A stretch of 64,000 nt of DNA from Lentisphaerota bacterium (GTDB taxonomy: Bacteria > Verrucomicrobiota > Lentisphaeria > Victivallales > Victivallaceae), in assembly GCA_015061615.1 (NCBI GenBank), contig SUWE01000004.1, positions 1-64,000 of the forward strand, written 5' to 3'. This document shows, piece after piece, positions 5,741 through 14,600 of the stretch. Numbering within the stretch: the stretch's first letter is position 1; the number at the start of each line of letters is the position of its first letter. The notes under the pieces are model-generated. The model was given only the letters and a program-made list of their open reading frames with translations, had not been told where the DNA came from and ran no database searches. Both the position numbers and the translations under genes were made by a program.

Positions 5741-8533
5741 ATGAAATATCGCAAAATTGCATTATTATCGCTGACGGCACTCTTTTTTTCCACACTTTCA
5801 GGTGCGGAAAAAGAGGTCAGATTTTCCATTGCTCCCAAAGCGGAAAATATTGCCGCCGCAAGGACTTTCGATGCCAATTACATTTTGAGTCAGGATACGG
5901 TCAAAGCGCAGTTTGCCAAAGGAAATCCCAACGCGATGCTCACCCCTGCCGGCATTCCGCTGCGTTTTGATTACGATATTCTTTCCACCACCAACTACGG
6001 TTTGCAGATCGGTGAAAACAGAGCAAGTGCCCGTTATGACGGCAAAGATAACTTTCCTGTCAAAAGCGGTACGATCGAAATGACGGTCAAAAATATCGAC
6101 TGGGAATATTCCGATAAAAAAATCCATCTGTTTTTCTGCACTGTTTCACCCGCGATCACGCTTTACATTTACAAACACAGCGGCGACGGTATCGGTGTTT
6201 ACATCAAAAACAATAAAACAGGTAAATCCATTTTCCAGCGCACCATGCCCAAAGATTGGAAACTCAACTCCATTCACCACCTTGCTTACACTTGGGATGG
6301 TTACGGCAACTTTGCGTTTTTCCTTGACGGCAAACAGATCAGCAGAAAGTACATGCCGCTTGAAAGCAGTGAAGTGAAATACTTTGCCGTCGGTCCCCTC
6401 GGAAAATTCGGCAGAAACGGTCAGAGTTCCGTCAGCCGTCTGCGTATTTACGACCGCGCACTGCGCGATAAAGAGGTCGCACTCGTTGCCGGGGAACTTA
6501 TCCCCGAACTCAAAAGCACTCTGGTAACAGCAAAAGATACCATCATGCAGGGCAGTCCGTGGTTCAAAACAAACAGACCCAAACTCGGACTTGAAGCACT
6601 TGACGGCGATTATGTCCCCTTCCCCTTTGAAAATGTTGCCGCTAAGGATGACACCCTTTCCGTCTGGGCGCGTAAATACAGCTTCGGCGGCAAAGGTCTG
6701 CTCGATCAGGTCAACGTAAAAAACGAAAAACTTCTGCGTAAAAGCATCACTCTCACCCTCAACGGCAAAGAGCTTGATTTCAAAGATTACAAAGTCGTCA
6801 AACAGCAAAAAGGCAGAGTGGAGTTCACCAAATCCGCCGCCAATGCCGAAGTCAAAGGAACTTTTGAGTATGACGGAATGGTTCACTTCAAAGTGACTCT
6901 CAAACCGGGCGAAAAGGTCAGTGAACTTACTCTGCGTATGCCGATGACCAAAGCGGCATCGGAACTGCTCAACTTTATCGGCGTCACCGACCGCATCGGC
7001 GGCGGCGACAGTCCGACCAGCCCGAAAAGCAGCAATACGATCGAACTTTCCGCCAAACCCGGTGTGATCTGGCAGAAGCGTTTCGGCTCCCATGTCTGGC
7101 TCGGTTCCACCCGCAGCGGATTGCAGTTCTTCGTCGGCAAAGAGCAATATTATTACCCCCGTCAGCGCAACGACGCCTTTGAAATCGTCCGCAACGCCGA
7201 CGGCAGTGCTGACTTTGTCGTGAAAATGATCGTCAAACCGCTGCCGGAAAATGCTCCGGCAGAGTTCACCTTTGAGTTCGGTTTCATCGCCACACCCGTC
7301 AAGCCGCTGCCCAAAGGTTGGCGTGCCAAGACCGTCAGCGCCCAGTATGACGCCTTCAAAGGCGATATCCGGGGCGGACTGCTCGTTTACTGGCCCAATG
7401 AGTGGGCGCAGATCTCCCTCGACCCCGAACCGCACCGGGGCTTGAATAAAGAAAAAACTCAGGCAAAAGTCAAAGCTGACCGTGCTTCCGGCAGAAAGGT
7501 CATTCCTTATTGGAACCGCCGTCACCTGCCGATTTCTGAAAAAGGCAAGGTCAATCCTGATGTGGAACTTATCTACGATGACTGGAGTACCACTCCCCAG
7601 CGCCCCAGAGCAGGCAGATTTGACTGGATGCGCTGTTCCGGAACGACCGAATGGCTGGATTACCTTGTCTGGTGCATCGACCAGTGGAGCGAAGTTTACG
7701 GAACTATCGACGGAGCGTATTTTGATGAAATGATCCTCGACCCGAATATCAATGCCCGTTCCGGCGGCGGATATGTCGACTATGACGGTGAGCGCCGTCC
7801 GACCTACTCCTGGCTGGAGGATAGAAATTTTTACAAGCGGATGCACTATGTCATCGCACAGCGCAATCCGGGCAAACAGCCGTGGAGCATCGCCCACAAC
7901 AGCGCGACCAGCATGATGCAGATGATGTCGCAGTTCACCGTCTTCCTTACCGGAGAACACCTTTACAGCGGCTATTTCAACGATATGCCGGAAATGCTCC
8001 CGCCGCCGGAGGACAAACTCTATTATTACAGCTATTGTATGCCGATGGAGCGCGTCAAAGGTGAGTTTTACCACCGCCAGTGGGGTGCGGTCATCGCATG
8101 GCTGCCCTGCATGAAAAATCAGAAAGATATCATGACTCAGGTAATCCCGACCCGTGATATGATGAGCCGTATCATGCACGCCGACGTGATCTTCTGGCCG
8201 TTGTGGTGCAACAAGTATGAAATCCTCAAAATGGATGATATCCGCCGCAAATGGGATATCGGCAACGAAACAGTCGAGTTCATTCCCTACTGGGAAAATA
8301 CAACTGTCACTTCTGAAAATGAAGGCAGCTGCATCAGTTACTACGACAAAAACGGTGAAAAACTTGTCATCGTCAGTAATCTTTCACGCAAAAATCAGGA
8401 GTTGAAAATCACGGTTCCTGCCGGAACAAAAAGTGTTGTCAATGCCGAAACCGGAAAATCCGTGGAACTTGCGGGCAATATCGTGACCCTGCCGGTAAAA
8501 CGGAATGACTTCGGCGTACTTATAATCAAATGA
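5741..8533 (+). CDS. LamG and glycosidase-like secreted protein (paralog B)
   Basis: 930 residues with the same domain order as paralog A: signal peptide, LamG-like domain (about 90-255), beta-rich DUF6067-like domain, TIM-barrel-like region containing DGAYFDEM, and a small C-terminal beta domain. The signal peptide ends in LSGA rather than LSGC, so this copy should be a soluble periplasmic or exported protein. The N-terminal third has diverged from paralog A, while blocks such as 6550-6714 and 8040-8134 are almost or fully identical in DNA, including silent sites. GAGGT six bases before ATG supports the start. It is followed after nine bases by the DUF4434-like gene. Confidence 0.75.
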   Translation: MKYRKIALLSLTALFFSTLSGAEKEVRFSIAPKAENIAAARTFDANYILSQDTVKAQFAKGNPNAMLTPAGIPLRFDYDILSTTNYGLQIGENRASARYDGKDNFPVKSGTIEMTVKNIDWEYSDKKIHLFFCTVSPAITLYIYKHSGDGIGVYIKNNKTGKSIFQRTMPKDWKLNSIHHLAYTWDGYGNFAFFLDGKQISRKYMPLESSEVKYFAVGPLGKFGRNGQSSVSRLRIYDRALRDKEVALVAGELIPELKSTLVTAKDTIMQGSPWFKTNRPKLGLEALDGDYVPFPFENVAAKDDTLSVWARKYSFGGKGLLDQVNVKNEKLLRKSITLTLNGKELDFKDYKVVKQQKGRVEFTKSAANAEVKGTFEYDGMVHFKVTLKPGEKVSELTLRMPMTKAASELLNFIGVTDRIGGGDSPTSPKSSNTIELSAKPGVIWQKRFGSHVWLGSTRSGLQFFVGKEQYYYPRQRNDAFEIVRNADGSADFVVKMIVKPLPENAPAEFTFEFGFIATPVKPLPKGWRAKTVSAQYDAFKGDIRGGLLVYWPNEWAQISLDPEPHRGLNKEKTQAKVKADRASGRKVIPYWNRRHLPISEKGKVNPDVELIYDDWSTTPQRPRAGRFDWMRCSGTTEWLDYLVWCIDQWSEVYGTIDGAYFDEMILDPNINARSGGGYVDYDGERRPTYSWLEDRNFYKRMHYVIAQRNPGKQPWSIAHNSATSMMQMMSQFTVFLTGEHLYSGYFNDMPEMLPPPEDKLYYYSYCMPMERVKGEFYHRQWGAVIAWLPCMKNQKDIMTQVIPTRDMMSRIMHADVIFWPLWCNKYEILKMDDIRRKWDIGNETVEFIPYWENTTVTSENEGSCISYYDKNGEKLVIVSNLSRKNQELKITVPAGTKSVVNAETGKSVELAGNIVTLPVKRNDFGVLIIK

Positions 8534-8542
8534 GGTAATATT

Positions 8543-9622
8543 ATGGCACCTAAAAAAAACTGGAAAATCATCAACTGTGACGACTTTGTTATTTTCAAAG
8601 CCTCCGACGACATCATTGACGAAGCAAACGGCGCTTATGCCCGTGCCAATGAGATAAACCGCAAATATATCGAAACTCACGAAACCCCTGTTCCGCCGTG
8701 TCCCATCACCGGAACATTCATCTGCGCCCAGCCGCCCAATTACCGCGGCGTGCCGATGGTTCACGCCACGGTTGAAGAGTGGGTGAAAAAATTTGAATTG
8801 TTCAAAACCTACGGTGTCGATACTGTCATCTATCAGGCGGCAGTGTGGAATGAGCTGGAAACGGTCTACTATCCCAGTAAAAGATTTGCCAAATACCGCC
8901 TGTTTGACCAGATCGGCAATGTTCTTAAAGCGGCAAAAGAGACCGATATCGAAGTGTTCCTCGGCGCCTACGGTTCAGTTTCCGGCTGGTGCATGGGCAA
9001 AGACCCCGCCTTTGTTGAACAGGAAAAACTCAATCACTTCGCCGTTCAGGATGAGCTGTTTGAGCTTTATGAAGGGCAGTTCAAAGGTATCTATTTTGCT
9101 CCGGAGACCGCCTACCGCGGCGAGCGTGACCTTTATACGGAAAAGACCCTCAACAGCATCTACCGCGACTTCTGCGACAGATTGAAAAATCTGCATCCGG
9201 AGTGCGAGATCCTCATGTCGCCTGCCACCAAATACTATGAAGGCAAACTCGATGAAATGGTCGATTCATGGAACACCATTCTCGAAGGAGTCAAGCTGGA
9301 TATCATGGCTCCGCAGGACTCCATCGGCTGCTGCGGCAACAACCTTGAATATCAGCAGATCATGTTCAAAGTCTGGCGCAAGATCTGCGATGACAAAAAT
9401 ATCCGTTTCTGGAGCAACGTGGAACTCTTTGAGGATGTCGACTGCTCTCAGATCAATACTGCCATCCCCGCCGACCCGCGCCGTATCGCCCACCAGATGA
9501 CCAACGCCGCCGCTGTCGCGGAAAAACTCATCTCATGGGAAATGCTCTTCTTCACCGATGAAGAAAGCAACGGCGAAAGAGCCGCCGCACTGAAGAAATT
9601 CCTGCAGAGCTGCAACAAATAA
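8543..9622 (+). CDS. DUF4434-like TIM-barrel protein
   Basis: 359 residues, no signal peptide, so probably cytoplasmic. Residues about 55-110 (ITGTFICAQ... then VEEWVKKFELFKTYGVDTVI) match the pattern of DUF4434 proteins, which have a glycosidase-like barrel fold. Acidic residues in FAPETAYRGERD (about 190) and in VELFEDVD (about 300) are catalytic candidates. The ribosome site GAGGT overlaps the stop region of the upstream gene (gap nine bases), so it is co-translated with paralog B. It may process oligosaccharides delivered by the secreted partners; that role is inferred only from position. A strong terminator follows. Confidence 0.65.
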   Translation: MAPKKNWKIINCDDFVIFKASDDIIDEANGAYARANEINRKYIETHETPVPPCPITGTFICAQPPNYRGVPMVHATVEEWVKKFELFKTYGVDTVIYQAAVWNELETVYYPSKRFAKYRLFDQIGNVLKAAKETDIEVFLGAYGSVSGWCMGKDPAFVEQEKLNHFAVQDELFELYEGQFKGIYFAPETAYRGERDLYTEKTLNSIYRDFCDRLKNLHPECEILMSPATKYYEGKLDEMVDSWNTILEGVKLDIMAPQDSIGCCGNNLEYQQIMFKVWRKICDDKNIRFWSNVELFEDVDCSQINTAIPADPRRIAHQMTNAAAVAEKLISWEMLFFTDEESNGERAAALKKFLQSCNK

Positions 9623-9638
9623 AGCCATCAAATACGCC

Positions 9639-9672
9639 AAAACTGCCGCAAAAAACTTGCGGCAGTTTTTTT
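9639..9672 (+). terminator. Rho-independent terminator
   Basis: AACTGCCGCAA (9641-9651) pairs with TTGCGGCAGTT (9657-9667), flanked by A and T runs. It closes the plus-strand unit ending at 9622. Confidence 0.9.
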
Positions 9673-9952
9673 ATTGCCCAACTCTCAGGTGGAACGGACA
9701 ACTAAGAATTTTAAGAATACTAAGAATATTATATTTGCTCTTGTGTGTAAAACTGCGGCACACCGATAAATACCCAGTATTCGCAGTATTCATAGAATTC
9801 CCAGTAATTACAGTCAGTGCCGCCCCCCATAAGCCCGCAAGCCTCATCGGGTATACCGGACCGCAAGCCGCAAACGGTATCACCGCCGATGCAACAAAAA
9901 AAACGGCTTATGCGTTTTACCGCATAAACCGTTTTGCAATTACTCAAAAGAG
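9673..9952. other. Intergenic region between convergent genes
   Basis: No gene seen. It holds an A/T-rich stretch with imperfect short repeats of AAGAAT (about 9704-9732) and, at its right end, the terminator for the symporter gene. Confidence 0.6.
9896..9935 (-). terminator. Rho-independent terminator of the symporter gene
   Basis: On the minus strand, AAACGGTTTATGCG and CGCATAAGCCGTTT pair with one mismatch and are followed by a T run. It lies 18 bases after the symporter stop. Confidence 0.85.
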
Positions 9953-11482
9953 TCAGGCTTCAGCTTTTTCCTCAGCTTTTTCAGCGGTTTCTTCAACCGC
10001 TTTGTACGCTTTGACATCGTCAAAACTTTTGAGGATATCCTCATCTTCCTGCTTGACGAAAAGATTGACGACGAAGATCACCACGAAGTTGACAATGAAT
10101 CCGGGCAGGATCTCATACATGTAACGGTTCAATCCGAGGAAATACCACACCAGCATCACCACCGTACCGGCAACCATACCCGCAAGAGCGGAAATCCATG
10201 TGGTGCGTTTGGAGTAAAGCGACATGATGACCACCGGTCCGAAAGCCGCACCGAAGCCGCCCCATGCAAATTTAACGATATTGAAGATCGTGTCACTGGG
10301 AAAGAGTGCGAATCCGGTCGCCACAAGAGCGATCACCACCACAAATCCTCTGCTGACCCAGAGCGCCTCTTTAACAGAAGCGTTGCGGCGGATAACACGG
10401 CGGTAGAAGTCCTCTGTAAGCGCGCTGGTGGTGACCAGAAGCTGGGAGTCGATAGTGGACATGATCGCCGCCATGATCGCCGCCAGAAGCACTCCGCCAA
10501 GCCACGGATTGAAATAGTCTGAAATAAGTTTGATGAAAATCTTTTCCGCTTCACCAGCGGGCAATCCGGTATAAAGCGGCATTGCAGTCAGGGCAACGGC
10601 AACGGCTCCGGCAAGGGAGATGATGACCCAGATCATCGCGATCGTGGTGGTGCGCGGGAAAAGTTTCACGCTTTTGATACTCATAAAACGGCTCAGGATG
10701 TGCGGCTGACCGAAGTAGCCCAATCCCCACACGGCGCAGGAAATGATCGAAAGCCAGGTAAGTTTGCTCCCTTCTCCGGGGAAAAGTGAAAGTCCCTTGC
10801 TTGCACACGCATTAACGATCGGGTCGATCCCGCCGCCGGCATGGAGCGCGACAATTGGAACCGCAATAATGGCAATGAACATCAGCGTTCCCTGAATAAG
10901 GTCAGTCCAGCAGACAGCAAGGTAACCGCCCATGAGGGTATAGGCAAGAACGACGACCGCTCCGATAATCACCGAAGTGGTGTAGGGTATTTTAAGCATG
11001 GATTCAAAAAGTTTTCCTGCCGCAACCATTCCGGAAGCGGCATAAATGGTAAAGAAAAGCAGGATGATGAAGGCGGAAACCACGCGGAGCAGTCCGGTGG
11101 GGTCCTTGAAACGTTTGGAAAAATAGGTCGAAAGCGTAAGCGCATCAGTTTTTTCCGTATAAACACGCAGACGGGGACCTACGATCAGCCAGTTGAGCAG
11201 AGTTCCGAGCGCCAGACCGATAGCGACCCACGCATCGCCCATTCCGCCGAGGTAGATCGCACCGGGCAACCCCATCAACAGCCAGCCGGACATATCGCTT
11301 GCCTGCGCCGAAAGCGCAGTCACCCAGCTGCCGACACCTCTGCCGCCGAGCAGATAGCCGGAAATAGTATCAGCTTTTTTACAGAAAAGTGCGCCGACAA
11401 CAACCATCAGCACCAGATAAGCGGCAAACGCCGCCAGTGTTCCCGGAACCACACCGGCAAACATGGTATTAAACCATTCCAT
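9953..11482 (-). CDS. Sodium/solute symporter, PutP-like (SSS family)
   Basis: 509 residues, close to the usual PutP length, with about 13 hydrophobic membrane segments. LLGGRGVGSWVTALSAQASD near residue 50 is a typical SSS signature including the Ser/Ala-rich Na+ region. It resembles Na+/proline symporters most, but SSS members also carry sugars, sialic acid and carboxylates, so the substrate is uncertain. The C-terminus is charged (KAVEETAEKAEEKAEA). The start has a GGGGGGAAAG ribosome site, and a strong promoter lies 55-83 bases upstream. It stands alone between its own promoter and terminator, beside glycan-degrading genes. Confidence 0.85.
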   Translation of the reverse strand: MEWFNTMFAGVVPGTLAAFAAYLVLMVVVGALFCKKADTISGYLLGGRGVGSWVTALSAQASDMSGWLLMGLPGAIYLGGMGDAWVAIGLALGTLLNWLIVGPRLRVYTEKTDALTLSTYFSKRFKDPTGLLRVVSAFIILLFFTIYAASGMVAAGKLFESMLKIPYTTSVIIGAVVVLAYTLMGGYLAVCWTDLIQGTLMFIAIIAVPIVALHAGGGIDPIVNACASKGLSLFPGEGSKLTWLSIISCAVWGLGYFGQPHILSRFMSIKSVKLFPRTTTIAMIWVIISLAGAVAVALTAMPLYTGLPAGEAEKIFIKLISDYFNPWLGGVLLAAIMAAIMSTIDSQLLVTTSALTEDFYRRVIRRNASVKEALWVSRGFVVVIALVATGFALFPSDTIFNIVKFAWGGFGAAFGPVVIMSLYSKRTTWISALAGMVAGTVVMLVWYFLGLNRYMYEILPGFIVNFVVIFVVNLFVKQEDEDILKSFDDVKAYKAVEETAEKAEEKAEA

Positions 11483-11536
11483 GGTCTTTCCCCCCGTTTT
11501 TGTTTTTTGTTATTAATGAACAGAATACATGGATAT

Positions 11537-11565
11537 AATATAGCACAAAACGGCGTTTTTGTCAA
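11537..11565 (-). promoter_or_regulatory. Promoter of the symporter gene
   Basis: Minus-strand TTGACA (11565-11560), 17 bases, TATATT (11542-11537). The -35 box lies within the hairpin at 11549-11588. Confidence 0.8.
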
Positions 11566-11588
11566 TGTTTCATAACAAAAACGCCGTT
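11549..11588 (-). terminator. Hairpin, possible terminator of the GH123-like gene
   Basis: AACGGCGTTTTTGT and ACAAAAACGCCGTT form a 14-pair stem, followed on the minus strand by a short T run. It lies 25 bases after the stop at 11614 and overlaps the -35 box of the symporter promoter. Confidence 0.55.
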
Positions 11589-11613
11589 ATTATGACTTTC
11601 AGACAGAAACAGC

Positions 11614-14600
11614 TCACCTGCCGGCGGCAGCGCGGAATGAGGCATCATCCAGCACATTTTCCAAGCCGCGCAGCTTGATTTTGAAGGTCAGCGTGTTTCC
11701 GGGCAGGATATCAAACGGCATATTCTGGAACTTCGCCGTATTGCTCTGACCATAGCGGCTTCTGGGGAACTCAAGCGTATAGCGCTTGCCTTCGCCCTTG
11801 TGATTGCCTCTGGAGTTGAACCAGATGTAACCGTGGGTGATCTCTTTGCCGCCAAGCATTGCAAAACCTTTGCCGGATGCCGGGTCGTAAGCTCCTGCAA
11901 GCGGCTGGGCAAGCAGGAAGTTCGGACGCTCGTAGAACGCGGGATTTTTCATATCGAACTTCGTCTGCGGCAATGTGATATTCGCCGCCGGAACATAAAG
12001 AACGTCATTCTGCGCGCCGTCGGTACCGATAGCGGGAACAAATCTGCCGCGCCATGAGAACTGGTAGTGACCGGGGTCGTCGGAACGCATTCCTTCAGGC
12101 ATGACATTGACCACCTCATAACGGATATCCAGATCAGCGGAACCGGCGCTCATGGTCATGATGCGTTTGAAACGGAAGGGATTATCCGGGAAACGGATGG
12201 AAAATGCCACACTGATGCGCTCAGGCGACAACTCGATCAACTCCATATCCCAATCGACCAGCGAGACCGTCCAGTGTCCCATCGCGGCTTCGTCGGCGAA
12301 TCCGGCGTAATCCACATGATGCTGGACAAGCTCTTTGGAAACCTTCTGGGTCATTCTTCTTTCACGGCTCAGTGCATTGCTGTAATCTCCGGCGTGCAGA
12401 CACTCTGTTCCTTTGACTTTGAAAGAGTAGAATCTGCCGGCAGTTTCCACAAATCCGGCGCTGATGATACCGTTATCCAGCACAAAACCGGGGTGTCCCT
12501 GATACTCTGACGGGATGAGTTTCACCTTGAAATTCTTCATGGTCTGCGCCTTTTCCGCACGTTTGGCAAGGTCAAGATAGTATGCCGCACGGTCGAAACA
12601 GCCGTTTTTCTCCGCCTCAAGTGCGCGGTCGACAAAACGTTTTTCCACGGCATTGCGGAAACTCTTTTTGCCCGCAAGCTGTTTTTTCAGGAGCGCCTGT
12701 TTGGTCGAAGAAAGAAGTTTCGCCGCAGTGGTGCGCTCACTTTCCCCGTAAACCGGACTCTTGGCAACTTTATCGAGGAACGCTTTTACCGGAGCAATAA
12801 GTTCCTTTTCATTTCCGGCAGTTTTGACCAGTTTTTCCAGTTCCGCAAGATTGGCATCGCGTTTGAGGAAGTAGGTACGGGTGAATTTGGCGGTTTTTCC
12901 GTTGGAAGTCACCTCAAAGGTGCAGACATTTTTGCCGATCTTATTCAGCTGGGCGGCAAGTTTCATCACTCCGTCAGCGGGAACTTTGCCCGCCGCTTTT
13001 CCGTTGAGTGCGACCAGACTGCCCGCAGGAGCGCGGAGCGTGAAATCAACGGTGGTAACTTCCACATTACTGTATTCCGCCGGGTTGGAAGATACCAGAA
13101 CCGGCATACCCTTAACCGCTTCGATCTCATCGGCGATCTTGTCGCGCAGACGGTACATCAGCGCCTGATCGTTGTGGAACTCAAAGGGGATATCCCAGAT
13201 AAGTTCGCTGATGATCTCCTTCACACGCGCCTTGCCGCATCCGGGGAAGCGCTTGTCGATCTCGTTGGCAAGTATCGCCATATAGTCGTAGTCATCAAAG
13301 CTCTCTTTGATCTGCATACTGCGGATGGAAGGAACCGCGCCGTCACTACCCTCTTTGGGCGGATAGAAGATAGTCGCGCCGCCGATCCTGTGGGTCTTAT
13401 CCATCTGAGTCCACGGATTGTATCCCGCAGGAGAAATAGTGGTGTTCCAGAGCAGTCCGCCGTCACCGTCGGCGGCATAAATCTGCCACGCATACAGACG
13501 GGTGCGGATATAGTCGTGATCGTCCATGCAGACGGTCCAGTTGTAATACCAGATCTCTCCGCCTTTTTTCTGGTGCAGACGCTGCTGCGGCAGTTTCAGC
13601 AATCCCGGAGCAAGCGGAACACACCAGCTCTGCACCGGGCCGATCTCGTCAGTAACATCTTTGGGGATAAAGATATTCAGATCAGGAGCCGCCTCATGCA
13701 GTGCAGTGGTGATCTTTTTCAGATCAGCATACGCCGCCGGCTGGGGTTCATCGAACAAATAGGCGTAGAAGCGTGCTTCAGGGAACTTCGCCTTGACATG
13801 ATCCATGTACTGTTTGGCGAACTGCGCGGCATATTTCAAACCGTTGGGCGAAACCCATGATTCATTGCAGAAGGGGGATTTGCCCGGTTTGGGAAGAGTC
13901 TTGTTCCCCTCTATCCAGCCGTGATAGTGACCGAGAAAGTTCAATGGCGGAGTGACGAAATAGCGCATTCCGTCAGCGTACCAGCGGGTAATGGCGGCAT
14001 CGAATTTTTCAAAGCTGGTGATGACCAGATTGCCGTCTTTGATCTCCCATTCCACTTTGGGCGGATGCTTCGCCTGATTGCCGACCATGCGGTGTTCTTT
14101 GAAGATTTTTTCAAAATCCGCTTCGACCTCTTTGAGCGGGCGCTTGTCGTGCATACGGTAAGTCGGCTGATTTGCCCAGAGATAGAAGAAGTTGCGCATG
14201 TGCGGAGTCGTCGGCAATTCAAAGTTGCGGACTTTCACCGTCAGGGGAACTTCGGCAATAACACTGCCTGCGGAAGCAACTTTCACACTGCCTTTGTAGG
14301 TTCCTGCGCTCTGTCCGGCAGGGACGGCAACCATGACGTAAAAGGGCAGATTTCTGCCGACTTTGGCATCAAAGGGCTTGCCGGGCATCAACGGGTCGGC
14401 GTTCCACCCCTTCAGGGTAAGGTTGTATTCGGCATCTTTCATGAAGATGAAATCAATACGTTTCCATGAAAGATTTTCTTTGGCGATGGTGTTTTTACCG
14501 TCGGTAAGGTCGGAAAAAAGCAGTTCGACCTGCTTCAAATCTTTTTTGGGAGCAAGAGCAAGGGAAAAGGGTTCGGATTCATTGGCGGCGCAACTGACAG

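Noticed and set aside
6146-8179. 677-residue minus-strand open frame
   Set aside because: It is the antisense shadow of the paralog B gene, which has a signal peptide, ribosome site and domain motifs; a matching shadow in paralog A is broken into pieces.
10841-11575. 244-residue plus-strand frame over the symporter
   Set aside because: Antisense to a clear membrane transporter; the composition reflects complementary codons and it covers the symporter promoter.
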